From Nocardia harenae NBRC 108248 (GTDB lineage: Bacteria > Actinomycetota > Actinomycetes > Mycobacteriales > Mycobacteriaceae): 64,000 bases of DNA. A program made the position numbers and the translations under genes. The notes below the pieces were generated by a model, which worked only from the letters and a program-made list of their open reading frames with translations, was not told the DNA's origin and did not search any database. The stretch spans positions 1 through 64,000 of the forward strand of contig NZ_BDBH01000015.1 in NCBI RefSeq assembly GCF_001612885.1. The letters are read 5' to 3'. Below are positions 9,183 through 17,402 of this stretch, piece after piece. Position 1 is the first letter of the stretch. Each line of letters opens with the position of its first letter.

Positions 9183-10472
9183 ATGGCCTCCACCGCTCGC
9201 CGTGCCGTCGTCGTCGCAGGCGCCCGCACCCCCTTCGTCCGCGCCTTCACCGATTTCACCCGGCTCGATTCGATCGCGCTCGCGGATGCCGCCGTCGGCG
9301 GGCTGCTGGAGCGCACCGGGCTGGACAAGCAGCTGGTGCAGGCGATCGTCTGGGGCGGGGTGATCCTGCCGAGCGCGGCGCCGAACATCGCACGCGAGGT
9401 CGCGCTCGACCTCGGCCTCGACCCGGGCTGCGAGGGGCACACCGTGACCAGGGCCTGCGCCTCCGGGCTGCAGGCGGTGACCACCGCCGCCGCCGCCATC
9501 GAGCGCGGCGAGTACGACGTCATGATCGCAGGCGGCAGCGATTCCACCAGCAATGCCGAGATCAAGCTGCCGCAGCACGTGGTGCACGCCGCCGCCCCGA
9601 TCGCCCTCGGCAAGCCCAAGCTCCAGGACTACCTCGCCGCGGTGCGGCAGCTGGCGCCATTCACCGACATCCTGCCGACCCGGCCCAGGATCGCCGAGCG
9701 CACCACCGGCGAGGTGATGGGGGAGTCGGCGGAGAAGATGGCGCGGATCCACGGCATCGGCAGGGCCGCGCAGGACGAGTTCGCCGTCCGCTCGCACCAG
9801 CGGGCCGCGGCCGCCATCGCCTCCGGCCGCTTCGACGCCGAGGTGGTGCCGGTGCCCACGCCCGACGGCCGCACCGTGCGCCGCGACGGCCTGGTCCGCG
9901 GCGACACCAGCGTCGAGAAGCTGGCGAAGCTGAAGCCGGTCTTCGCCGCCGACGGCACCGTCACCGCGGGCAATGCCAGCCCGCTCACCGACGGCGCGTC
10001 GGCGGTGCTGCTCATGAGCGAGGAGAAGGCGCGCGCGCTCGGGCTGACCCCGCTCGCGGCCTTCCGCTCCTGGAGCTACGTCAGCGTCGACCCCGCCGAC
10101 CAGGTGCTGATCGGCCCGGCCATCTCCATGCCGCGCGCGCTGGACAAGGCCGGGCTCGGGCTCGCCGACATCGACCTGGTCGACATCCACGAGGCGTTCG
10201 CCGCCCAGACGCTCTCCGTGCTCGCCGCGCTCGGCAGCGACGAGTGGGCCAAGACCAGGCTGGACCGCGCGCACGCGGTGGGCGAGGTGGACCCGGCGAA
10301 GGTGAATGTGCACGGCGGCTCGGTCTCGCTCGGCCACCCGTTCGGCGCCACCGGCGCCCGCATGGTCACCACCATGGCGAACGAACTCGCCCGCACCGGC
10401 GCCGAGACCGCGCTGCTCGGCATCTGCGCGGCGGGCGGCATCGGCGCCTCGGCCGTGCTCGAGCGGGTCTAG
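9183..10472 (+). CDS. Acetyl-CoA C-acyltransferase (thiolase)
   Basis: A 429-aa thiolase catalysing thiolytic cleavage of 3-ketoacyl-CoA in fatty-acid degradation, or the reverse condensation. The nucleophilic Cys is in RACASGLQAVTTA (about residue 95), the His base is in VHGGSVSLGHPFGATGARM, and the second catalytic Cys is in ICAAGGIGASAV near the C-terminus. The length and internal loops resemble FadI-type thiolases. It stands alone on the plus strand, with a hairpin and the convergent bluB downstream. The unusual palindrome directly before the ATG links it to the desaturase genes. Confidence 0.92.
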   Translation: MASTARRAVVVAGARTPFVRAFTDFTRLDSIALADAAVGGLLERTGLDKQLVQAIVWGGVILPSAAPNIAREVALDLGLDPGCEGHTVTRACASGLQAVTTAAAAIERGEYDVMIAGGSDSTSNAEIKLPQHVVHAAAPIALGKPKLQDYLAAVRQLAPFTDILPTRPRIAERTTGEVMGESAEKMARIHGIGRAAQDEFAVRSHQRAAAAIASGRFDAEVVPVPTPDGRTVRRDGLVRGDTSVEKLAKLKPVFAADGTVTAGNASPLTDGASAVLLMSEEKARALGLTPLAAFRSWSYVSVDPADQVLIGPAISMPRALDKAGLGLADIDLVDIHEAFAAQTLSVLAALGSDEWAKTRLDRAHAVGEVDPAKVNVHGGSVSLGHPFGATGARMVTTMANELARTGAETALLGICAAGGIGASAVLERV

Positions 10473-10610
10473 CCCGGCCGCGCTGCGGCGCTTCGGTCGC
10501 GCCGGATCGGGTCGGCCCCGGCGGCGTGGCCGGGCCCGTCCGGGCTCGCGGCTCGGCCGTGCTCAGGGGCGGTCCGGCCTGCGCGATGTACCGTTCGGCG
10601 GCTCCCCCGA

Positions 10611-11261
10611 TCAGCCGCCGAAGCGCTCGGTGTGCACCGCCTGCTCGAGCGTGCGCCCGGCCCGCCAGCCGAACCGCTCCAGATCCGGCACCTGCTGGAA
10701 CTCGCGCACCGGACCGACGCAGAGCCACGCCACCGGCCGCACCCCCGGCGGCAGCCCGACCAGCTCGGCGAGGTGGTCGGCGTCGTAGAACGACACCCAG
10801 CCGACGCCGACGCCCTCGGCGGTGGCCGCGAGCCAGAGGTTCTGGATGGCGAGCACGGTGGAGAAGATCCCGGTCTCCGGCACCGTGGCGCGGCCGAGCA
10901 CGTTCGGCCCGCCGCGGGCGTGGTCGTAGCTGACCACCACGCCGGTGCCGCTCTCCCGGATGCCCTCGATCCGGATCGGGTCGAAGGTGGCGGCCCGCTC
11001 CGGCGGCAGGCTCGCCCGGAACTCGCGGCGCTTCTCCGCGACGTGTGCGGCGAACCGCTCCAGCGTCGCCGGTTCCCGCACCACCACGAAATCCCAGGGC
11101 TGGGAGTTGCCGACGCTCGGCGCCCGGTGCGCGGCGTCGAGCAGCCGCCACAGGGTGTCGTCGTCGATCGGGACCCCGGTGAACTCGGCGCGCACGTCGC
11201 GGCGCAGGCGGATGGCTTCGTAGACGCTCAGGGCGTGCTGGTGGACATCGTTGGCACACAC
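10611..11261 (-). CDS. bluB: 5,6-dimethylbenzimidazole synthase BluB
   Basis: A flavin-destructase of the nitroreductase fold that converts reduced FMN to 5,6-dimethylbenzimidazole, the lower ligand of vitamin B12. The 216-aa protein has the BluB N-terminal signature VYEAIRLRRDVRAEF, a flavin-binding segment RAPSVGNSQPWDF, and the family motif NLWLAATAEGVGVGWVSFY. No cobalamin riboswitch or other B12 gene is next to it. The start MCANDVHQ at 11261 is the only reasonable one. It lies 83 bp downstream of the first desaturase, beyond a strong terminator, so it is probably transcribed separately. Confidence 0.9.
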   Translation of the reverse strand: MCANDVHQHALSVYEAIRLRRDVRAEFTGVPIDDDTLWRLLDAAHRAPSVGNSQPWDFVVVREPATLERFAAHVAEKRREFRASLPPERAATFDPIRIEGIRESGTGVVVSYDHARGGPNVLGRATVPETGIFSTVLAIQNLWLAATAEGVGVGWVSFYDADHLAELVGLPPGVRPVAWLCVGPVREFQQVPDLERFGWRAGRTLEQAVHTERFGG

Positions 11262-11297
11262 CGTCTCAGTGAATCAGAATTCCCCACCCCGAACGGC

Positions 11298-11334
11298 CGA
11301 ACGGCCCCGCACCGGGCAGGTGCGGGGCCGTTCG
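11298..11334 (-). terminator. Strong hairpin terminator after the desaturase operon
   Basis: A perfect 16-bp stem (11298-11313 with 11319-11334) around a 5-nt loop GGGCA lies just downstream of the minus-strand desaturase stop and upstream of bluB. Confidence 0.75.
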
Positions 11335-11344
11335 TGATCCCGGG

Positions 11345-12583
11345 TCAGCGCCGGCTGAGCCGACGCCTGCCCGCGGCCAGCGCGCTGCGCAGGCCGCGCC
11401 GCCGACCGGTCTCCGGGTCGATGATCGTCACGGCATTGCCGCCGAACTTGCGCTCCGACGCCGTCTCCGGCGCGTCGTCGACGGTGTCGCGCAAGTACTT
11501 GTTCGGCAGCGCGAGCTTGAGGATGGTGCGCCACGCCTTGAAGTACTGCACCGGCAGCGAGCCGGTGGTGTACGGCAGGTCGTACTTGTCGGCCAGCTCG
11601 CGCACCCGGACCGCGATGTGCACGTAGCGGTTGCTCGGCAGGTCGGGGAAGAGGTGGTGCTCGATCTGGTGGCTCAGGTTGCCGGTCATGAAGTGGATCA
11701 CCGGGCCGCCGCTGATATTGGCGCTGCCGAGCATCTGGCGCAGGTACCACTGGCCCTTCGACTCGCCGTCGATATCGGCCTTGGTGAACTTCTCCGCGCC
11801 GTCCGGGAAGTGGCCGCAGAAGATCACCGCGTTGGACCAGACATTGCGCACCATATTGGCGGCCAGGTTCGCGGTCATGGTGCTCTTCCAGGCCGGGCCG
11901 GTGAGCGCGGGGAACATCACGTAGTCCTTGACCACCTGGCGGCCGACCTTGACCAGCACCTCCTGGCGCTTGCGCTCGAACTCCGCGCGCTCGGCGCTGC
12001 CCTCCTCGAACCGCCCCGCCGCGACCTTGCCCAGCTCCAGGTGCTGCACCGCGACCCCGAGCTCGAAGAAGAGCTGCAGGAACAGGTTGTAGACCGGGTT
12101 GCCGATATTGAACGGCTTCCACCGCTGGTCCCTGGTGACGCGCAGCAGGCCGTAGCCGATGTCGTCGTCCATGCCGAGCACGTTGGTGTACTTGTGGTGC
12201 AGGAAGTTGTGCGTCTGCTTCCAGTGCTTGGACGGGCCGGTGTTGTCCCACTCCCAGGAGCTGGAGTGGATCTCCGGGTCGTTCATCCAGTCCCACTGGC
12301 CGTGCATGACGTTGTGGCCGATCTCCATGTTCTCGATGATCTTGGCCGTGCCGAGCAGGGCGACGCCGGCCAGCCACGCCGGGCGCTTCCGGCTGGCGAA
12401 GAGCGCGGCGCGACCCGCGATCTCCAGCCCGCGCTGCAACCGGATGACGTTGCGGATGTAGCGGGCGTCGGCCGCGCCGCGCGACGACTCGATGTCCCGC
12501 CGGATCGCGTCGAACTCCGCACCGAGCGCCTCGACATCGGCCTCCGTGAGGTGCGCGTACTCCTTGACATCCGAAATAGCCAT
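11345..12583 (-). CDS. Membrane fatty-acid desaturase (DesA3-like), paralogue 1
   Basis: Di-iron integral-membrane acyl desaturase of the Rv3229c/DesA3 type, which in mycobacteria inserts the delta-9 double bond of oleic acid using electrons from the neighbouring reductase. The 412-aa protein shows all three His boxes: HNVMH (about residue 95), HNFLHH (about 130) and HQIEHH (about 305). The ATG at 12583 (MAISDVKEYAHL) is fixed by alignment with paralogue 2. It is the last gene of the reductase, desaturase 2, desaturase 1 series, but has its own tandem palindromes directly before the ATG, so it can be regulated separately. Confidence 0.93.
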   Translation of the reverse strand: MAISDVKEYAHLTEADVEALGAEFDAIRRDIESSRGAADARYIRNVIRLQRGLEIAGRAALFASRKRPAWLAGVALLGTAKIIENMEIGHNVMHGQWDWMNDPEIHSSSWEWDNTGPSKHWKQTHNFLHHKYTNVLGMDDDIGYGLLRVTRDQRWKPFNIGNPVYNLFLQLFFELGVAVQHLELGKVAAGRFEEGSAERAEFERKRQEVLVKVGRQVVKDYVMFPALTGPAWKSTMTANLAANMVRNVWSNAVIFCGHFPDGAEKFTKADIDGESKGQWYLRQMLGSANISGGPVIHFMTGNLSHQIEHHLFPDLPSNRYVHIAVRVRELADKYDLPYTTGSLPVQYFKAWRTILKLALPNKYLRDTVDDAPETASERKFGGNAVTIIDPETGRRRGLRSALAAGRRRLSRR

Positions 12584-12588
12584 GCGGG

Positions 12589-12623
12589 TTACTCTATCGT
12601 AAGTTACGAGACCGTAGGTTACG
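12589..12623. promoter_or_regulatory. Tandem TTAC-type operators upstream of desaturase 1
   Basis: Two overlapping copies of the motif, at 12589-12608 and 12604-12623, the second reading TTACGAGACCGTAGGTTACG. The TTAC half-sites recur every 15 bp. The array begins 5 nt upstream of the desaturase ATG, in the 67-bp gap between the two desaturase genes. Such phased half-sites suggest cooperative binding of a dimeric repressor (inference). Confidence 0.6.
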
Positions 12624-12650
12624 ACTTCTTTGCTCCCGCTGTGGTCTTGG

Positions 12651-14018
12651 TCACGTAGCCGGGCGGCGCCTGCCCCTGGCGCGGACCCGGTCGCGCACGG
12701 TGCTGCGCGCCTCCCGCAGCACGTCCTGCTCATGCCGCGCCTTCTCCTGCAGCGCCAGCTTGGCCTCGCGCAGCACCTGCTTCTCGTGCTCCGCCTTCTG
12801 CCGCAGCACGATCTTGGCCTCGTGCAGCGCCGAGCGCAATCCGCGGTGCCTGCCGGTTGCCGGGTCCACCCGGGTGGGCAGCGCGATCCCGGCGAACTTG
12901 CGCTCCGATGAGGTCTCCGGGGCATCGTCGGCGGTGCGCCGCAGGAAGCGGTCCGGCAGCGCCAGCTTGTGGATGGTACGGAAGGCGAGCAGGTACTGCC
13001 TGCCCAGCGAGCCGGTGGTGTAGGGCAGGTCGTACTTGTCGCAGAGCTCGCGCACCCGCACCGCGATCTCCGGGTACCGATTGCTCGGCAGGTCGGGGAA
13101 GAGGTGGTGCTCGATCTGGTAGCAGAGGTTGCCGCTGAGGAAGGCCATCGGGCGCCCCGCCTCGAAATCGGCGCTGCCGAGCATCTGCCGCAGGTACCAC
13201 TCGGCCCTGGTCTCGCCGGTGAGCTGCTCCTCGGTGAACTTCTCCGCGCCGTCCGGGAAGTGGCCGCAGAAGATCACCGCGTAGGCCCACAGGTTGCGCA
13301 CCAGGTTGGCGGTGGCGTTGGCCTTCAGCGTGCTCTTCCAGGCCGGGCCGGTGAGCGCCGGGTAGAAGACGAAGTCCTTGCCGACCTGCCTGGCGATCTT
13401 CCTGGCGAAGAGCACATTCGGCTCGGAGGCGAGCTGCCAGCGCGGCACCCCGGAGAGCTGCTTGTCGATCTTCCAGTCGTGCAGCGCGATGCCCCACTCG
13501 AAGCTCGCGGCCAGCACCAGGTTGGCGATCGGCTGCACCAGGTGGAGCGGGCGCCACGGCTCGTCCCTGGTCATCCGCAGGATGCCGAAGCCGAGGTCCT
13601 CGTCCTTGCCGAGCACGTTGGTATAGGTGTGGTGCGAGTAGTTGTGCGCCCGCCGCCACTGCGCCGACGGCCCGGTCTGATCCCACTCCCAGGTGCCGGA
13701 GTGGATCTCCGGGTCGTTCATCCAGTCCCACTGCCCGTGGCTGATGTTGTGCCCGAGCTCCATGTTCTCGATGATCTTCGCCAGCGAGAGCAGCGCGGTT
13801 CCGGTGAGCCAGGCCCACCGGTTCCGGCTGCCGAAGAGCACGGCGCGGCCCGCGACCTCCAGCCCGCGCTGCGCGGCGATCGTGTGCCTGATGTACCTGG
13901 CGTCCCGCTCGCCGCGCGACAGCTCGACCGAGCGGCGGATGGCGTCGAGCTCGTCCCCCAGGGTCTCGATGTCGGCGGCGGTGAGGTGCGCGAACGCGCC
14001 AATATCGGTGATGGCCAC
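12651..14018 (-). CDS. Membrane fatty-acid desaturase (DesA3-like), paralogue 2 with basic helical tail
   Basis: A 455-aa paralogue of the downstream desaturase with the three His boxes HNISH, HNYSHH and YQIEHH and the shared LFPDLPSNRY segment. It starts at GTG 14018 after GGAAGGGAA. Unlike paralogue 1 it carries about 60 extra C-terminal residues rich in Ala, Glu, Lys and Arg, with repeated blocks of the type LREAKxxLxEKAxHExxVL, predicted to form a charged amphipathic helix or coiled coil. It follows the reductase gene by 43 bp, so the two are an operon. Two desaturases beside one reductase suggests different chain lengths or positions, which sequence alone cannot resolve. Confidence 0.92.
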   Translation of the reverse strand: MAITDIGAFAHLTAADIETLGDELDAIRRSVELSRGERDARYIRHTIAAQRGLEVAGRAVLFGSRNRWAWLTGTALLSLAKIIENMELGHNISHGQWDWMNDPEIHSGTWEWDQTGPSAQWRRAHNYSHHTYTNVLGKDEDLGFGILRMTRDEPWRPLHLVQPIANLVLAASFEWGIALHDWKIDKQLSGVPRWQLASEPNVLFARKIARQVGKDFVFYPALTGPAWKSTLKANATANLVRNLWAYAVIFCGHFPDGAEKFTEEQLTGETRAEWYLRQMLGSADFEAGRPMAFLSGNLCYQIEHHLFPDLPSNRYPEIAVRVRELCDKYDLPYTTGSLGRQYLLAFRTIHKLALPDRFLRRTADDAPETSSERKFAGIALPTRVDPATGRHRGLRSALHEAKIVLRQKAEHEKQVLREAKLALQEKARHEQDVLREARSTVRDRVRARGRRRPAT

Positions 14019-14061
14019 CGGGTTCCCTTCCGTGCTCTGGCTCTGCCCCGAGGGTACCGGC

Positions 14062-15201
14062 TCAGGCGTCCAGGGTGCAGTCGCCCGCGGCGGCGGAGAT
14101 GCAGGTCTGCACCTTGTCGCCCTCCCGCCGCTCGTCGCCGTTGCGCAGGTCGCGGGCGTGCCCGGCGGTGATGGTGAGCACGCAGGTCTGGCAGATGCCC
14201 ATGCGGCAGCCGAACGGCATCCGCACCCCCGCCGCCTCGCCCGCCTCCAGCAGGCTGGTCGCGCCGTCGGCCACGGTGCTGCGCTCGCTCCTGGCGAAGG
14301 TGACGGTGCCGCCCTCGCCGACCGCGGAGCGCTCCACCTCGAACCGCTCGACATTCAGCTTGGCCGCGAGTCCGGCGGCCGCCCAGTGCTTCTCGATGTC
14401 GTCGAGCATGGCGGCCGGGCCGCAGGCCCAGGTCTGCCGCTCGCGCCAGTCCGGGAAGAGGGTGTCGAGATCACCCGGCTCCAGCTTGCCGTGCACGCCG
14501 GTGAGGTGCAGGTGCGAGGTGAAGCCGGGGTGCCGCTCGGCGAGCGCGGTGAGCTCGGCGCCGAACATCACGTCCTCGGCGCTGCGGGCCGAGTGCACGT
14601 GCACCACGTCGCTGAAGTCGTCGCGCCGATCCAGCGCGCGCAGCATCGACATCACCGGGGTGATCCCGCTGCCCGCGGTGAGGAAGAGCACCTTCGCCGG
14701 CGGCGGCGACGGCAGCACGAACCCGCCCTGCGGCGCGGCCAGCCGCACCACGGTGCCCGCGGTCACGCCGTTCACCAGGTGGCTGGAGAGCAGCCCCTCC
14801 GGCATCGCCTTGACCGCGATCGAGATGAGCCGCTTTCCCCGCCCGGCCGGGTCGTCGGACCAGTTCGGCGGGGAGGTGAGCGAGTACGAGCGCCAGTGCC
14901 AGCGGCCGTCCACCAGCACGCCGATGCCGATGTACTGGCCCGGCTCGAAGGCCCAGTCGAAGCCCCAGCCGGGCTTGATCACCAGGGTCGCCGAGTCCGC
15001 GGTCTCCTTGCGGACCTCCAGTACCCGGCCGCGCAGCTCGCGCGCCGACCACAGCGGGTTCACCAGGTGCAGGTAGTCGTCCGGGAGCAGCGGCGTCGTG
15101 ATCCGGGCGACCGCGCCACGCAGCACGTTCAGCCGGCCACCCCGGTCGGCCACCTCCGCCGCGGGCTCCTCCAGCCATTGCCGCACATTCTCGAACACCA
15201 T
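14062..15201 (-). CDS. Ferredoxin-NAD(P)H reductase, electron donor of the desaturases
   Basis: A 379-aa hybrid reductase like Rv3230c, which feeds electrons to DesA3. Order of domains: FAD-binding barrel with RSYSLTS (near residue 130), NAD(P)-binding domain with LFLTAGSGITPVMSM (near 170-185), and a C-terminal plant-type [2Fe-2S] domain with Cys ligands in CRMGICQTC plus a final Cys in VQTC. The ATG at 15201 is preceded by AGGAGA, somewhat far upstream. It heads the desaturase operon, and its promoter region holds one copy of the TTAC-type palindrome. Confidence 0.92.
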   Translation of the reverse strand: MVFENVRQWLEEPAAEVADRGGRLNVLRGAVARITTPLLPDDYLHLVNPLWSARELRGRVLEVRKETADSATLVIKPGWGFDWAFEPGQYIGIGVLVDGRWHWRSYSLTSPPNWSDDPAGRGKRLISIAVKAMPEGLLSSHLVNGVTAGTVVRLAAPQGGFVLPSPPPAKVLFLTAGSGITPVMSMLRALDRRDDFSDVVHVHSARSAEDVMFGAELTALAERHPGFTSHLHLTGVHGKLEPGDLDTLFPDWRERQTWACGPAAMLDDIEKHWAAAGLAAKLNVERFEVERSAVGEGGTVTFARSERSTVADGATSLLEAGEAAGVRMPFGCRMGICQTCVLTITAGHARDLRNGDERREGDKVQTCISAAAGDCTLDA

Positions 15202-15260
15202 CGTCGCCGGTCGTCTCCTGAGTTGCCGCGGGCCCCGTCGGGGCCCGTCCTGCCGTCAGG

Positions 15261-15280
15261 TTACGGCATCGTAGGTTCCG
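15261..15280. promoter_or_regulatory. TTAC-type palindromic operator upstream of the reductase-desaturase operon
   Basis: TTACGGCATCGTAGGTTCCG matches 12604-12623 except in the central n4 and one base of the third half-site. It lies 59 nt upstream of the reductase ATG, at promoter distance. Confidence 0.55.
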
Positions 15281-15326
15281 CTGTGGAGACGGCCACCGCG
15301 GCTTTGTGACTCCTCCCGACCGCCGA

Positions 15327-15857
15327 TCACAGCAGCTCGAGCAGGAACGGCAGCTCCTGGGTCGCGTACCAGGCGAGCTGGTGGTCCTCCGCGTCGCCCA
15401 GGGTGAACTCGGCGTCCGGGTCGCCGAGATCGGCGGCATCGATCACCTCGACGGCCTTCGCCACGTCGGCCTCGGCGTCGGCCAGGTCGACGTGCACCGA
15501 GGCGATCTTCGCGTAGGGCACCGGCCCGGCCAGCCGGACCACCGCGTCGTCCAGGTCGGGGCGCGGGGTCGCGCCGGTGACGTCGGCGGCGATCACCGCG
15601 CGCCGCTGGATCGGCGGGGCGCCGGAATCCTCCGCCTCGGCGGCGAGCAGCCGCAGCGCGGCCCGCGCGGCCTCGCCCATGGCGACCTCGGCCAGCTCCT
15701 CGTCGTCGCCGGAGGCGTACGCCTCGCGCAGCGCGGGGGTGACCGCGAAGGCGGTGCCGCTGACCGCGCGCAGCTCCCGCTCCTCGACCAGGGTGCGCAG
15801 CATCGCGATGGTCGCGGGCAGGTAGACGCGCAGCGGGCGGTCGTCAGGCGCAGGCAC
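15327..15857 (-). CDS. Conserved Rv3231c-like protein of unknown function
   Basis: A 176-aa acidic, Ala-rich protein beginning RVYLPATIAMLRTLVEERELR after a short leader. In M. tuberculosis the same gene (Rv3231c) lies between the desaturase reductase and the acyltransferase genes, so position and the conserved N-terminus identify the family, but no function is known. GTG 15857 overlaps the end of the acyltransferase gene by 14 nt, implying co-translation. There are no membrane segments or recognised catalytic motifs. Confidence 0.8.
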   Translation of the reverse strand: MPAPDDRPLRVYLPATIAMLRTLVEERELRAVSGTAFAVTPALREAYASGDDEELAEVAMGEAARAALRLLAAEAEDSGAPPIQRRAVIAADVTGATPRPDLDDAVVRLAGPVPYAKIASVHVDLADAEADVAKAVEVIDAADLGDPDAEFTLGDAEDHQLAWYATQELPFLLELL

Positions 15858-17226
15858 CGAGCAGCTCCTCCAGGGACTCGTGCACCGACGCGGCCAGCAC
15901 CCCGAGATCCGCCATCGCGTCGCGATCGGCATTGAGCCCGTAGCAGACCCGCCCGTCGTAGGAGGTGAGCCCGAGACTCAGTGCCTGATTGCGCAGCAGC
16001 GGCGACACCGGGTACATCTCCAGCATCCGCGCCCCGCCGATGTACATCGGGGACTGCGGACCAGGCGCGTTGGTGATCACCAGATTGAACGTGTGTTCTG
16101 CGAACGTACTCGCCGCCCGCACGCTCATCGCATGCAGGCTCGCCGGGGCGAAGCCTGCCAGGTGCACCAGGGTGCGGGCGCGCACGCCGCGGCGCCTGCC
16201 GCCCGCCGCCGCGGTGGCGTGCGTGATGTGCGAGAGCCGCATCACCGGGTTGGGCTCGCCGACCGGAAGGTCGATCAGGAACGAGGAGACCTCGCCCGCG
16301 GTGTCGCCGGGCGGATCGTCGGAGTAGACCGACATCGGCACGATCGCGCGCAGCGTCGCCGACTCGGTGACGGCCTGGTCGCGGGAGAGCAGCCACTCGC
16401 GCAGCGCGCCGGTGATCACCGCGAGGATGGCGTCGTTGATCGAGCAGCCGAAGCGGGCCCGGATGCGGCGATAGTCGGCGAGCTCGGTGCGGACCACGTC
16501 GAAGCGGCGATTCCTGGTCATCCTGGCATTGAGCGGGCTGTCCGGCGCGCCCGCGGTGGCGGTGCGCACCGCCGAGACCACCGAGTCCACCGCCCGGTTC
16601 GCCGCGCCGAGCACGGTGAACGCCGCGGCGCCCGCCTCCCGCGCGACCTCCAGCGCCTCCCGCGGCTGCTGGGCCAGGTGGCTCAGCGCCCCGGCGAGCA
16701 GCTCGGCATCGCCCGGCTCGCGCGGCGGGTGCCAGGAGTCGGGGGCGAGGGTGCGCGGGTCCGGGCCCTCGTCCAGGATGACGTGCCCGATCTCCAGCGC
16801 CGAGTCACCGTCGACCAGCGCCGCGTGCGTCTTGGTGAAGACCGCGGCGCGGCCGTCGGCGAGCCCCTCGATCAGGTACATCTCCCAGAGCGGGCGGTCC
16901 AGGTCGAGCGGGCGCGAGGCGAGCCGGGCGACCAGGTCGTGCAGCTGCTCCGCGCTGCCCGGCGCGGGCAGCGCGGAGCGCCGGATGTGGTAGGTCAGGT
17001 CGAAGGCGCTGTCCTCCACCCACACCGGTCTGCCCAGCGCCAGCGGGATGGCGCGCACCTTGCGGCGGTACCGCGGCACCATCGCCAGTCTGGTCTCCAC
17101 CAGATCGAGCAGGCGGTCGTAGTCGAGGGGGCCCTCCACGATGGCGAGCGAACCGATGTAGACGGGGTTGCTGCTCTGTTCCTGACGGTGGAACGACGCG
17201 TCCTGCGCCGTCAGTCTGGTGATCAC
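15844..17226 (-). CDS. WS/DGAT-family O-acyltransferase with degenerate active-site motif
   Basis: A 460-aa member of the wax ester synthase / diacylglycerol acyltransferase family (Tgs proteins), which make triacylglycerol or wax esters from acyl-CoA. Family features: N-terminal MITRLTAQDASF, PLWEMYLIEGL, the NDAILAVITGALR block and a C-terminal NAPGP motif. The catalytic HHxxxDG motif reads H-A-A-L-V-D-G here: His134 is kept but the second His, normally the catalytic base, is Ala135. GTG 17226 follows AAGGAG. It may be inactive, use another base, or have a structural role. Position matches Rv3233c/Rv3234c. Confidence 0.88.
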   Translation of the reverse strand: MITRLTAQDASFHRQEQSSNPVYIGSLAIVEGPLDYDRLLDLVETRLAMVPRYRRKVRAIPLALGRPVWVEDSAFDLTYHIRRSALPAPGSAEQLHDLVARLASRPLDLDRPLWEMYLIEGLADGRAAVFTKTHAALVDGDSALEIGHVILDEGPDPRTLAPDSWHPPREPGDAELLAGALSHLAQQPREALEVAREAGAAAFTVLGAANRAVDSVVSAVRTATAGAPDSPLNARMTRNRRFDVVRTELADYRRIRARFGCSINDAILAVITGALREWLLSRDQAVTESATLRAIVPMSVYSDDPPGDTAGEVSSFLIDLPVGEPNPVMRLSHITHATAAAGGRRRGVRARTLVHLAGFAPASLHAMSVRAASTFAEHTFNLVITNAPGPQSPMYIGGARMLEMYPVSPLLRNQALSLGLTSYDGRVCYGLNADRDAMADLGVLAASVHESLEELLGACA

Positions 17227-17402
17227 GCTGTCCGCTGCTCCTTCCGATGGCCTGCCGACCCATTGTGCGGGCAGTACCGCGTTTTGGCTCGTAGCCTGTG
17301 CGTCCGTGGTGTGACCGGCGTCGTTCTTTACCGTGTCGGGGGTGCGTGGCAGGATGGCGCGCATCGAGCTCGGGGGACTCGATTCGCACAGGGGGACGTC
17401 GG

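Noticed and set aside
11262..11344. Cobalamin riboswitch before bluB
   Set aside because: The 83-bp gap is mostly occupied by the terminator hairpin, too short for the B12 riboswitch core, and no conserved B12-box was seen.
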